Positions 26,212-38,246 of a stretch of 64,000 nt of DNA are shown in pieces (position 1 is the first letter of the stretch; each line of letters opens with the position of its first letter). The translations under genes were made by a program, and so were the position numbers. The notes beneath the pieces were generated by a model. The model was not told the origin of the DNA. It made no database searches and saw only the letters and a program-made list of their open reading frames with translations. Location: the NCBI RefSeq assembly GCF_000764305.2, contig NW_025932456.1, forward strand, positions 62,001 through 126,000. Direction: 5' to 3'. Source of the DNA: Hyalella azteca (lineage: Eukaryota; Arthropoda; Malacostraca; Amphipoda; Hyalellidae).

Positions 26212-26339
26212 TTAATACACCACGATTAAAGCGAAAAAATATGTCTAACCGTCACTAGAGGTGACGGTTAGAAATATTTCTAACCGTTACCTCTAGTAAC
26301 GGTTAGACATATTTTTTCGCTTTAATCGTGGCGTATTAA
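26212..26339. repeat. 128-bp near-perfect palindrome with two inner hairpins
   Basis: Arms 26212-26275 and 26276-26339 are reverse complements with no spacer and only three mismatches in 64 positions. Each arm contains its own hairpin: TAACCGTCAC/GTGACGGTTA at 26246-26270 and TAACCGTTAC/GTAACGGTTA at 26281-26305. Two of the three arm mismatches (26253 and 26263) are partners in an inner stem, so each inner stem stays fully paired. No gene is nearby. Most likely a foldback element. Confidence 0.9.
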
Positions 26340-27667
26340 CCGTCAATTACCAATCAAGGGTGCCAGCAGTTGGTAGCACAACTGAAACTGTTGACAACGT
26401 TATCACACCTATGCATTCCATTTAGTGCTAGGACTAGTAAGAACAAAGCGGCTAAGAACTATATAAATTATATCGCTAACGCATTCAGATAACGGCGGCC
26501 ACATTCCTAAAATTTCTACGGATGATCGACAAGTCATACAATAAACGTTACTTAGTCTCACGCGTCTATGTCGGGTATTAACATAATCGCATGTACACCA
26601 TTAAAAATATTTGTGGTATATACACGATATTTCCAGGCTCATACACCACAACTATGCATTTTTCCTGTGGAATGTTGGTAACTTGTAGGACTTCCGAGCA
26701 TCGTTACGAGCCTTTGAACAAACGGTTAACTAAGCCTCCAGAGAGCTTACATTGTGCAATTGAAACTTAATAGTCCAAGAATAAACCACGCAGAATAATC
26801 GAAAGGGCAATTTTTTCCGGCTGAAAATTGCTTGACTATTCCATAAGAAAATGTAAAAATTCTTTTTATAGCATTCAACTGTTTTTTTTTTTTATTGCTT
26901 AGTGTTTTTTTCTCGTCGATTGTTATTTATCTGAGTTAGACGCTTTTTAATATAGAGCGTTAATTGAAAAATTATACAGTAATTACTCATACCAATAAAA
27001 ATTCTACTCACGAGAATAAGAGTCTCATACGCAGCCAAGTTACCTGCAGCCTAACGAGAAGCACCGCAGTTTACAGGTGGAGATAAAGTTAATTAGCATG
27101 CAGGTGATCATATATAATATATCAGATCCTTCTTTCTTCAGAAATATTGGGATAAATTTAGGCGAGATGCATCTAAGATTATCTCAATTTTTCGAGTTAT
27201 ATTTTAACAAGCAGTAAAGTTGCCAAAACATTTGTTTCACTTTGGCAAATATATATCTGAAAGAACCTGTGGTTCTATAAATTCTAGATTCTAAACTGGG
27301 AAGTGGCTACCGGCAAGTGTCAAATCTCATTGTTCCAGCATGAAATCAATCTTCTACGATAAATTACACTTGAATTTTAATCAGATTTTATAATCTGCGT
27401 CTATTAAGTTAAACACATCACCGCCATAGAACACTCTAATCAGTTAAAAATAGTATTAATAAAATAATCGAAAATAGGCAGAAAAGTTTTTAGTAAACCG
27501 TGACTTGTCGTTTTAAATGTTAGTAGGGTGTTTGGCCTAGCAGGCATCCTCTTGTGGGCAAACGTCGCGTCGGACGACGGACGGAGGCACAAGATAGTTA
27601 GTTCATCGCACGTCTGCTCGTTGCTACGCGTGCCGCAATAAAAAGCACAACTCATAAGTCTTATTAT
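26340..27667. other. No gene seen
   Basis: AT-rich spacer between the large palindrome and foldback copy A. Contains a T10 run near 26882. Confidence 0.45.
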
Positions 27668-27826
27668 AAAAAAATATAACTCAGTACTCACTGTAGTGAC
27701 TAGTGAGTGACAGAGAGCGCATTTTCTCGTCGACGAAAACGTGAAGTCATGGACGGATAGACAGACGGACGGACAGGGCGAGCACAATAGCGCTTTCTTT
27801 CCATAAATGATAAAATGCGCTAAAAA
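27668..27826 (+). mobile_element. Foldback repeat family, copy A
   Basis: Member of a ~160 bp family found five times in this window. Order of parts: A-rich start, TATAACTCAGTACTCACTG, then AGCGCATTTTCTC, palindrome TCGTCGACGA, a short GACGGACA-type tract, and GCACAATAG...CCATAAATGA followed by AAAATGCGCTAAAAA. AGCGCATTTTCTC near the left is inverted as GAGAAAATGCGCT at the right, here with one change. This copy has an 8-base change in the ACTCACTG/CAGTGAGT palindrome (extra GACTA). Confidence 0.75.
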
Positions 27827-29773
27827 TCAAGATGGTCGCCCAGATTAGGTTCTCTAATGAATTATCTAATCATGATTCGTATCAACTCGTATGATTTTTT
27901 TCTCGGCTACATAAATGTTCTAAGTGGTTAAAAGCGTTATTAGGAAAGATTAATGTCATCATTGAATTGCTTATTCCAGAGCGCTCACAACAGTTATTGT
28001 GGAAATAAGAATTCATTTAAATAGATTACCTATGGTTTTAGCAAAGCTTCCATTCTATTTTAATGAATTTAATCGAATGTAAGTAGCTAGGTAGATATCA
28101 CGTAGGACGTAGGTAGCCAGTAGCCACCAGCAATTCTTCACGAATATTGTTTACAATTAAATAAATTAAAACACCTCATTGCTCTTTAATCAGTGTAAAT
28201 GAAAGGAAAATCATTCGGGATTAGAACGATTCAACTTCAATCAGAGCACGCACCCGGGCCACAGTAGCGGTGCTACTAACTGACACTAACAGCAGTGACC
28301 TAACCAGCTCTTACAGAAGTTAACAGAACAGTTAAAACTCCGCCAGTTATTGACAAGACACCTGTAGTACAGCTAGGCCACGGTTCAGAGGGAGCAAAGT
28401 TCTACGTAGGTTGAATATGAAATGGCTTTACTTACGTCAAACGTGGTTGTGTCGAGTATCGTCAGATTATGAGAGTCTGTCTTGAATTGCACGTGCTTCA
28501 GAACGACCATTCACTCATGCCAAGTTTATTCGAAATATTTTTAGGAAATAACAGATGATTATAGACGAGGATATTAGTAATGATCACGTTCTAGTACAAA
28601 TTAGGGACATTATACGTATCTAACAAGATAGGCTCGGTTTGACACACTAAATCACGAGAAAGCGCGACGCACCTCCACTCGCTACTGCTGTTTGCAGCAC
28701 ACTGAGCATTTTATTTGTTTGAGTCAGCCCAGCAAGGAACTTCAAAGGGACCGCCATTAAGATAGAGCCAGGTGGAGAGGGGCAAGGTCAGCAGGGGCTA
28801 ATATACGAATTATTTGATTCATTTCTCATTAGCATTTTTTGGGAGCAAAACATTGGAGTTTTTATCGATAAGGTGCTATTAGAAACTGGAAAAGATGAAC
28901 ATGCGTTCACAGGCTTGTGACCGGGTGACCGGGTCCTAGTGATATGTGTCTTGGTTGCTGGGAATTTGAAACTTTTAGCCCAACTAATGCATGATATATT
29001 TGTGAGAAAAATTTATATGACTATTCTTACCTCGCATTCGTATAAACGAACAACGCATAAGGGTACGGTTTCGTTCCGGGATAAATCGACTAGAATTTTG
29101 AATTACATAAAAGGCACAATTTTAAATCTATTTTTTAGACACTTCCGGTGACGGCTGAGCGTGCAGGTTCATCCGGTGCACATACACGACTGACCTTCCT
29201 TTCTAGATGGCGTCTAAATTGTACCAATGCATGTATAAAACCTGTATTATTAATATTTTATTATTTTTATATGAGTAATACTTTTGATTTCGGTCAATCC
29301 AGTGCATTAGATCAACCATTATTTTTGTCGTGTTGCCGATAGAGACGGTCAATGAGGTGCGTTCTGATAAAGCAGTTTATCATTGGAAACGTCTTAAATG
29401 AGGGAAATAATGTAATATTTTACATTTAAAATTAAACTGGCAAAATCAAGTGCACATTCTAAGTTAAAAAGATTACCGTTGCAGAATGGGTCATGCAAAT
29501 GAATTCGGAACTTGACACTTATCCCTCTCGAAACATTACTCAAGGAATTCAGTGAACCGCTTCAAAATTAGATGTTTCTAACTGCCCATTGAACGTTCCT
29601 TTGTTCGTGGACGATAACTATTTGCAAGTCGAAATTTTTGCTATTTCTTAACGAGGCGCACGACACTTCAAATGTCACTCCTTGTTTGTGATGCGAAATA
29701 TCATGGGGATACATCAACTATCTATAAAATTATCATTCCGAGTTTCTTGGATTTTATCTAGGGTGGAAAGCTT
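27827..29773. other. No gene seen
   Basis: Spacer between foldback copies A and B. Only ORFs of up to 70 codons. Confidence 0.45.
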
Positions 29774-29869
29774 CAAAAAATATAACTCAGTACTCACTGC
29801 AGTGAGTGACAGAGCGCATTTTCTCGTCGACGAAAACTTGAGGTCACGGACAGACAGACGGACAGACAG

Positions 29870-29931
<62 letters not shown>

Positions 29932-29995
29932 GGACGGACGGACATGGCAAGCACAATAGTGCATTTTTTCCATAAATGAGAAAATGCGCTAAAAA
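29774..29995 (+). mobile_element. Foldback repeat family, copy B with expanded GACA tract
   Basis: Same order of parts as the other copies: perfect ACTCACTGCAGTGAGT palindrome, AGCGCATTTTCTC arm, TCGTCGACGA, and a right arm ending GAGAAAATGCGCTAAAAA. The internal GACA-type tract has grown to about 90 bases, which makes this the longest copy. No clear target-site duplication is visible. Confidence 0.8.
29855..29944 (+). repeat. (GACA/GACG)n microsatellite inside foldback copy B
   Basis: About twenty GACA units with GACG interruptions at both ends. Other copies of the element carry only five to ten units at the same place, so the expansion happened inside the element. The tract is open in several frames and produces spurious Thr-Asp-Arg-Gln or Val-Cys-Leu-Ser repeats. 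Confidence 0.9.
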
Positions 29996-32900
29996 GCTCA
30001 TATTAAGAATGCATTGGTGGAACTGACTCGTATCAGACAGTGCAGATAATCTGCAGATCGGCAAACATAGCTTGTTTGCTGACTGCTGAACCGTCGGATG
30101 GCGACCGAGAACCTATCAAAGAAAGGGATATTTTCCCTGTAGAGTACAATTCACCAATTTTATGGGTCGACTTCGGTCTGATCACTTCAGTACCTACTAA
30201 CGTGTTAGTTAGTCTATGTGACTTATTTTCTGCTTATGAAACTATACATTTTGTGTTTCTACTATACACCTTATCCTCCATGCAAAAGTTGAAAACGATA
30301 AAACAGTTTCGTTTTATCGTTTTATTTAAAAGCGAAACTACGTAAACTCTATAATAATTCCTCCATGGCCGCATTGGTAATAATTATAATTAGTTTAATT
30401 CTAAATTTCAAGCCAATCCGTTCATATTTGGAGGAGTAACGATTGGGATTAAGTAGAGTTGGGCGTTTGATTTCGTTGGCGAGATCACGGATTTGACAGG
30501 GAAGTAGTGATTCGGTCAAAAACGAAGCATTTATTCCCATGGCTCTGTGAACTTACGCGACATTAACATAGATTAGAATAGAGAGTATTCGGGCATCGTT
30601 GTTCATCACATCAAATAGCCAGAAGAAAAAATAAATTTCAGGTTTGGTAGGAACAAAACCAATTAGTATAGATTTATTAAATATAAAAAGAGCATTCAAT
30701 AGCTTCACCAGCGTCAGCAAGAGAGCATCAGCAGCATCGGTAACAACAGCAACATCAGCAGGATGCAGCTTTGGAAGCCTGACATCAAAAGGTGCGCTCC
30801 CGAGCGGTCAAAAACTCGCGCGTTCAAAGCCTGTGACTTCAAAGCTTGCCGCACCTGACCAATGCCTTCATCCCTCTCTCCCCAACGCGGCCGCATACCG
30901 CCCGCCTCTTCAGCTCCACCCACACTTGTTTCGTTAATCTCAACAGCTTTATGAATGATGGACCTTTTTATTGAATGATTATATCTCGGCTAAGCTAACT
31001 CGTTTAATTTTTTGATGTTTACTTTTTAATAGCCCACGTTTCTTGAGATGGTGGAACACCCCTTGGTCCATGTGACTTTCTCAGCTCGGGGCTGGTACTT
31101 CATTCTTAACAGATTCTTCGTCATCGAAAGCTCACGGATGATTGGAAATTCCGGCCTCATGTTTGGGCGTGGATCGAATAAAAAAAAATTTTAGAGATAT
31201 TTGTTGATTGCAAATTTTTGGTTCTGCGTCATTATTCTTCCTGTGTGGTCAGTGGACAACAGGTATTATGAATGAATCGTTGTTATGTTTTCTTGCAGAT
31301 ACGACAGCCGCCATTGCTCCCACTTAGATAGAAAATCTCGAAGAGGCTACTCCTACCTATATACGACCATTTCGTGCCTACCTTCATAACGAGATGCTTA
31401 CACCTCTCACGTTCGAAGTCTATGCAAGGATGATTGTAAATCCTCTGTGGTGATCAATCAACAACGGGTGAGTGGGATGCTCTGGACAGATCTTTGCATA
31501 AAATCTATTCTCACGCATTAAATATTTATTTTAGAAGAATTCAGCTGCCACATTAAATTAATTTTGATTGAGCTGTTTATAATTTTAGATGCGTCCAGAG
31601 ATAACTGCGAACTCGCATTCGGAGTTTCAGATTAAGAGGAATAAGCTAAACCTGAGCAATATAATAGGTTAATACTTACGACAACGCATATACTTATGAC
31701 ATGCCCATCGTAAATATAGTTTGTCGATCATCTAATTAATAATAAGGCTTTATACTATAGTCAAACAAGAGATGACATAAAACTGGAGTTAACCATCAAA
31801 GTAAAATTTCGATTTAGAGAAGTCTTTGTTTTAGAGTATCGGGGGTTCTGTGTCCTTGAAAGAAAAATTTCATAAACTGTAACATTTTCTGTCTTCTTTC
31901 TAGTCCCCTAGACAGGGTGAGTTGTGAGTGAGGCTCGATGGTGAACATTTTATAGCCTTCTTGGCAAGAGACAGTTCTCAAAAGTAAGGGTTTAATACAC
32001 TTCATTGCATATATCTGTAATTAACCATAAATTAAAGAAGTATATACACTCATGCCGAATTTTTCTAATTAATTTGACTCTGTGTTTGCTCAGATTTTTT
32101 AATAGTTCTCGTGTAAAGTCAGTAACTGAAATGTATTCTCAGGCATACGCATGAAACCAAAAATCGAATGATAAATGGAACGACAGTTATCATATAGCTG
32201 AGTAAATGTAATAACAAAGATTGTAAAAGTATTCATTTGCTTACGGAGACGGCGAATGAATGCAATAATAATAATAACAACTGTGAAGAACGGCTCAACG
32301 TATTGCACGCAATTGATAATTGGAGTAAGATAGTGCCCAAAGTAGTCCAGGTTTAGTGAAGCGTTTTCCCTAGTTTGGAAGCAATGATTATCAAACCTAC
32401 ATATGTATATATTACATACTTTGTGAAAGAGACATGCATGTAGCAAACTTAGCGATGGTGCGAAAAATCGATGGGAAAAGTTGAATGGTATTTCCCATCT
32501 AAAACATAAAAGCAATTCCATCTCATATTAACAATACCACAGGAAAAACAAATTTACGCAGCAAAATATACGTACACAATATACATGATGAATATATGTC
32601 TCATATTAGGTAGTTATGAGATTTTTGCTTGTTTATATATATAGAGCATTATTTTATTTTATATTTGTATTTTATTTTATATGTACAAAGTATCCGAAAT
32701 AACGTCATCTAGAACGATATACAATTAAAAAAAACGAATTTCTTCCGCCTTCAGACGGTTAAGTCATTATTTGAGAGAAATTGAAGCGTATACATCGTAA
32801 ATATTTCAAAGTTACGCTAAAGTTTTGTGCAAAATTAATGTCACTCATAAAAAAAGAAGCAGGATAAATCTTTATTGAAATACACCGTGTAGTTTGCGAA

Positions 32901-33132
32901 CACTGAGCACTGATCAGTTTCAAAATTGACAAAAAATGGCAGATGTTTTGTCGAGCTTCATCTATTTTGCTTCTGTAAATCGTGTATCGTCGCTTCAAAT
33001 TTTGCTGTCTTGCTTGTTCGAGGATCGAATTTCATCCTTGAGGAAATAAAACGTGAAGCGCTCGTCCAGCCCTCAATTTCATACAGAGGACTCGATCACA
33101 GCCTGTCTCGATATGGTATTAAAGTGACGCGA
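29996..33132. other. No certain gene; one 140-codon frame on the - strand
   Basis: The frame 32099-32521 (-) starts at an ATG just after an in-frame TAA and contains one clear hydrophobic segment (VEPFFTVVIIIIAFIRRLRK). It is long for AT-rich DNA and could be a membrane-protein fragment, but no family was recognised. Confidence 0.35.
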
Positions 33133-33411
33133 AATTGAAAAGTTATTTGTGTTTTTTTCACATTGTTTCGTTATTAAATTTCAAATTCGTCATATAGTAC
33201 CAGACTTTCCCCAGCTCAGGTTACCTTATTTAAATTCAATTATTGACTTGTATTCATCATGATTTCAACTTTAATTGAAAAATAATTGTGTGTTTTTTAA
33301 ATTCTTTCGTTATTAAATTTCAAATTCATTAGTACCATAATTTCCCTAGCTAAAGTTACCATATTTGAACTCAATTATTGACTTGTTTTCATCATGATTT
33401 CAACTTTCATG
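33133..33411. repeat. Tandem dimer of a ~139-bp AT-rich unit
   Basis: Units 33133-33271 and 33272-33411 share TTCGTTATTAAATTTCAAAT, AATTATTGACTTGT and TCATCATGATTTCAACTTT at equal spacing, with roughly 80 percent identity by eye. Non-coding. Confidence 0.85.
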
Positions 33412-35810
33412 TTATCGTTAGGAAAATTTTGCGTGAATGTTATTCAACGTTATTGTAGAGATTGGAGTCTCAGCACGAGTCACAACATACTTAAAAGTTT
33501 CGCATGCGAATTCTTGCGGTTTTTTCATGATATTTAGGATCCCTCAACCCTCACCTCGGCATGCATGCATACCATGAACTTCTTCAGCTGTTGTTGATGT
33601 TCCTGAGATGCCGGCGGGACTCTTGAAGGCAAATGAGGCGCTGTTTATCAGGGGCTTTTGGTATCGTAGGATCCGTTTTTAATATGGTCCTAATCTGGCT
33701 CGGTACGATCTTCTTTGAAAACGAGCATTACATCTGCCGTGTGATCAGCAAGCTCGCGATAAACACGTTCCCTGCGCGCGCGGCTGAATTAGATCTTTGA
33801 GCTTCTCGTAAGCCTGCGTCTAAAGCCCCCGACGCCTCTACAGTGAGCAACTCGCGCCAACCAATTGGCGGAAAATGATCGCACGAGAAATGCTTCCCAT
33901 ATTAAAATGTGCGAGCAATTCAAGGATTTTCCAGGTAATCTTTTTTTCCTTTTTCGTCGGCTTCCTTTAAGACATTCAGCCGGATTTGGAAGGCATCTCA
34001 TCTGGCGACATTCGGACGAACGACGCGCGACGCCGGCTTCGTCTTTCAATTCGTACATAGAAAGAGAATCTCGCGCTGCAGAGGCTTACGGGATTTTCAA
34101 ATAGAAGCCGTGCGGGGAAGTTTGAGAAGCAATCGACCAAATTCAGCGAGTCACAAAAAGAAAAATGAGTGAGATCGTAGACACATTTATAGATACATCA
34201 TGGGTTCTCGAAGTTAATTTGTTGGTGTTCTCATAATTAGAATAAAATTAAATTTTTACCTTCAGCATCCGCTTATCTATGATTATCAAGAAATGGTGAA
34301 TAATGTTTTTGGATGTCTAAACACAAAATATTGAATGTTTAGAGCTACAGTGTATCACATTTAATCAATTTATATGCATCACTTGACTGTCATTTCTTAT
34401 TTAGTTCAATTCACGGCTCAAGTGGCAGGTAAAGAACTGGTCTGGCCGCATTCCCCACCTCGTTGGCATAAGCAATTATAATGAGGATATTCTGCCTTGC
34501 TGAGCGGTACTTATATAGTGGTATAGTCATGCGCAACATGCTTGATTGTGCGAGGAATTAATTATGCGACGCATTATTAAGGAGCATGGTTTTACATCAA
34601 ATATTTGACTGAACAGCCTGAAGGGAATGGTCTTACAAGGGAGAATAGATCGGTGCAGCGCAGCCTGTACGTCGCATTAATTTCGCAAATACTGTACAAA
34701 TAGCTGTGAGTGGTCTATTTGTCGCCTGTCATTAATAACTGCACCGAATGTAGCTTAAATTCGTGAAAATTACAACTTTAATTCATTGATTCCAATAAAG
34801 GAAAAGTTTAAATTTTACACTTATGAGATTTCTTTCCTGCAACAAACCTTATATGTTTAATCAGAATCGTAACCGCTCCTTCTAAATATTCCCACATGTT
34901 TTTTTTATTTTATGTTTCAAAATGTTTTTTTATTTAATTGGCGAAAACTGATTCTAATTTCAAATTTTGCAAATAATCCAAGCAGTGTAAATTACATTGA
35001 AAAAATTATTGCAGAATGACCTCTTGTTTTCCAGACATTCCTTAATTTCCGCGGTAACAGGAACAGTATGTTAAAGCAATGCTTCAGACCGCTAGGTAAA
35101 AATTTAAATTAGCCAAACTTCCATGCAAAGCTCGGTAGCCATCGAAACCAATTGGGTGCCAATGAATTTAGTTACAGTTTCGATTTAGCCGCCACCTGTC
35201 CACTAGGCAACTCATTTGAGCTCGGCATTGCCTAGCGATTAATTCCAAGAGAGAACTTTTCCAATTTGTGTGTTTGCTGGAGCGAGGCGTGAGCTCCATT
35301 ATATACCTCCCCGAGCTCAAGCCTGCCTCCGAGGGAGAATGACTCCCCTCACTTGATTCGCACCAGAGGTCCTCAGATCTCCTGATTATGAAATAGAGAA
35401 AAAAAGGGAAATCCGAGTTCTCGGAAGGTAGTTCTTTGGTGTTTTTTGTTCTATATACTGAATTCTGCTGAGACACATTGTCACAGCTCAAACCTAACCT
35501 AACACCGCAAACCTCAAAAATAGCATTACAATAATCAAGATAATCATTATTAATAAAATGAATTTGAAAATTTGAATTGTAGTTTAAATTATTATTTGTA
35601 GTATAGTGTGATTACATGTATTAATATTGGTAGTATAAATTGAAATGTTTGCATGCGACGGCCAACGTCAGTCGATATAAGAGACGGAGTATCGGAAATG
35701 AGAACACAACCGGCTGGTATCAAATGATGGTGCGGTAGTGGTCAAAACTTTTAAGAAAATACAATATTGTAATGAAGATGAAATAGCTAATATTTCGTTG
35801 TGCAAAATTG
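33412..35810. other. No gene seen
   Basis: GC-richer islands at 33780-34110 and 35165-35350 hold antisense ORF pairs of 80-107 codons without recognisable motifs. Confidence 0.4.
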
Positions 35811-35987
35811 TTTTTTAACGCATTTTCTCATTTATGGAAAAATGCACTATTGTGCTCGCCATGTCCTTCTGTCTGTCCGTCCGTCTGTCCGTCCGTCTAT
35901 CCGTCCGTAAGTGACCTCACGTTTTCGTCGACGAGAAAATGCGCTCTCTGTCACTCACTGCTGTGAGTACTGAGTTATATTTTTTTC
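35811..35987 (-). mobile_element. Foldback repeat family, copy C (reverse orientation)
   Basis: Reverse-oriented member: it starts on the + strand as TTTTTTAACGCATTTTCTCATTTATGG and ends GAGTACTGAGTTATATTTTTTT. The internal tract reads as TCTGTCCGTCCG units. The AGCGCATTTTCTC arm is intact on one side and has one change (AACGCATTTTCTC) on the other. Confidence 0.75.
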
Positions 35988-36554
35988 TTTGCTGCAGAAG
36001 CCGCCTCTAAGATGAGTAGCTTGGAGATGATGAGTAGCATTCGTTCTATGGAGCTAATTGCTGCTGATTAACTTGACGATGAAATCGATCCGAAGATAGA
36101 AATTTCTCCGTTTGCCTCAAACAATACAGAAATGTTCGTCTTAGTGAAACTGAAGCCTTCTACACATGGCAATCCTTGTGACCAAATGTTAAATAAGGCT
36201 AAGAATACCATTACAGAGGCTATAATGATGATAATGTTGATGTCTACAACGCAAATAAAGATTACGATACTTATGACCGTCATCTTGTCTTGTACATACA
36301 TGATGACAAAGGCCTTGGTAATGATTGTGACGATGATGGTGATGGTAAAGTGAAGGTCATGATAGAGGAGTATGATAGAGGAGGTAGCGGTGTGTTCAAA
36401 GGACCGCTGTTCAGTGTCGGGCTCTTTAATGTTGGCGGCGCACAGCTTTGACCGCAGCCTCGCCGCGCTATCGAGTTTCTTTTGAACGCACCAGCCGGCC
36501 CGGCGTTGTGGCTTTGATGAGAAGACGCTCTGGTCGCACCGGTCTCATCAGACC
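35988..36554. other. No certain gene
   Basis: Directly after foldback copy C, TTTTTTTCTTTGCTGCAG resembles a splice acceptor and is followed by a 23-codon frame (AASKMSSLEMMSSIRSMELI, then AAD and a stop). Too short to call. ATGATG-rich text at 36220-36355. Confidence 0.3.
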
Positions 36555-37150
36555 TTCACTGCAGCGCATGAAAACAATACTTACTGCAGCGCATGAAAAC
36601 AATACTTACTGCAGCGCATGAAAACAATACTTACTGCAGCGCATGAAAACAAACAGCGCATAAAAACAATACTTACTGCAGCGCATGAAAACAATACTCA
36701 CTGCAGCGCATGAAAACAATACTTGCTGCAGCGCATGAAAACAATACTCACTGTAGTGCATAAAAAACAATACTCACTGTAGCGCATGAAAACAATACTT
36801 ACTGCAGCGCATGAAAACAATACTCATTGCAGAGCATGGAAACAATACTTACTGCAGTGCATAAAAACAATACTCACTGCAGCGCATGAAAACAATACTT
36901 ACTGCAGCGCATGAAAACAATACTCATTGCAGAGCATGAAAACAATACTTACTGCAGTGCATAAAAACAATACTCACTGCAGCGCATGAAAACAATACTT
37001 ACTGCAGCGCATGAAAACAATACTCATTGCAGCGCATGAATACAATACTCATTGCAGCGCATGAAAACAATACTCACTGCATCGCATGGATATAATATTT
37101 GCAGCGCATGAAAACAATGCTCACTACATCGCATGAAAACAATATTCATG
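36555..37150. repeat. 25-bp minisatellite, about 23 copies with 100-bp higher-order unit
   Basis: The unit contains ACTGCAGCGCATGAAAACAA followed by TACTT or TACTC. Blocks 36801-36900 and 36901-37000 are the same four-unit series with a single difference (36839 versus 36939), so a four-unit block was duplicated recently. Confidence 0.95.
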
Positions 37151-37903
37151 TGGATTCTAGCTGCAAAATTGACGCTATTGAGGTCATAAACATTCGACTC
37201 TGATAATAGGGCAATATAAATTCGTTATCTGGATTGTTAGACGTTCAATTGTTCCGTAGAAGGTTTTGAGTATTGCGGAGTTCTTGAAATATGAATAACC
37301 AATATTCATCAACACTCTCACCTGATATTAATTCGTGCTTATGACCAGCATTGCGTTAACACAGAATTGGAGACGAATCTTGTTGCCTGTGTCGCCACAG
37401 GAGCTATTTCCTTCCTCATTCTTCTTCTCTCTAGCCAGCCAGCCTCAGTCCCTCTTAACTTTCACAATTTTACCCGTTATGAAAACACAACACATTCACG
37501 CACAAGAAGTAGCAGCATGATTATAGAAAATATGCAAGTGGATTAAATATCCTTCAAGAAGGATTTGACGTGTTCACAGCATCTGAGATGTCGCCACACG
37601 AACAATCATTCGAGATCATAAATGCGCTATAATTTTACAGCATAAATTAGCTCCATGACTGCAAACGATGAAGACCGATCACCCGGCCCGGCCACGATGT
37701 CTGTTCCACGTTATGTTTCATCTTTCTTAGAGCACCAAAATTGAGGTCGGGTGGCCAGAAGGATCAAGTCAGACTAACATGCTTTTGGATCAAGCACTTT
37801 GCAACGCCGGCATTCTGGAACTTTCGTAAACATACATCCAATAGGATTTTCAAATTTGTTTAGTTCATAAGCTCACCGGGCCTGCCCATTTTGATGATTT
37901 CAG
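37151..37903. other. No gene seen
   Basis: AT-rich spacer between the 25-bp array and the TTAA element. Confidence 0.45.
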
Positions 37904-38246
37904 TTAAGAGGCCCGTTCACGGACGCTCCAACTCTAAACTCGACACTCTGGGCGAGAGCAGTGTAAATTTCAGCGGCAGCGTGTGGCAGCGTAGTGACGT
38001 GGTCTATAAGGTGCGCGGGAATAGTGAAGTATGAGCTGAACATTAATTGTGCATAGATTAATAACACTGGTAATACAAAGTTTATATAATTTATCTTAAT
38101 ATCCACAGATTGAAAAAAATTAGCCAGGATAGCATTCCAAATTTCAGATTTTTATCTTATTTATGAGGGGAGTTATCTGTCGAATTCATAGTTAAGAATA
38201 CCCATAGACGATTACCGCGGCTGAGCGCCTTGAACGGGCCTCTTAA
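37904..38246. mobile_element. TTAA-flanked miniature inverted-repeat element (piggyBac-like MITE)
   Basis: Both ends are TTAA (37904-37907 and 38243-38246). Immediately inside are perfect 12-bp inverted repeats GAGGCCCGTTCA (37908-37919) and its complement (38231-38242); CGCTC/GAGCG extends them after a one-base gap. Total length is 343 bases with no coding capacity. TTAA duplications with short terminal inverted repeats are the signature of piggyBac-type transposition, so this is best read as a non-autonomous derivative. Its first ~110 bases are GC-richer than the surroundings. Confidence 0.7.

Noticed and set aside
29714..30064. Frame with repeated VCLSVCLSVC
   Set aside because: Translation of the GACA microsatellite in foldback copy B; the same ends appear in frames at 27.5, 42.4 and 63.5 kb.
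36555..37150. CRISPR-like regularly spaced repeat
   Set aside because: The units are contiguous 25-bp copies without unique spacers, in a eukaryotic genome; it is a minisatellite.
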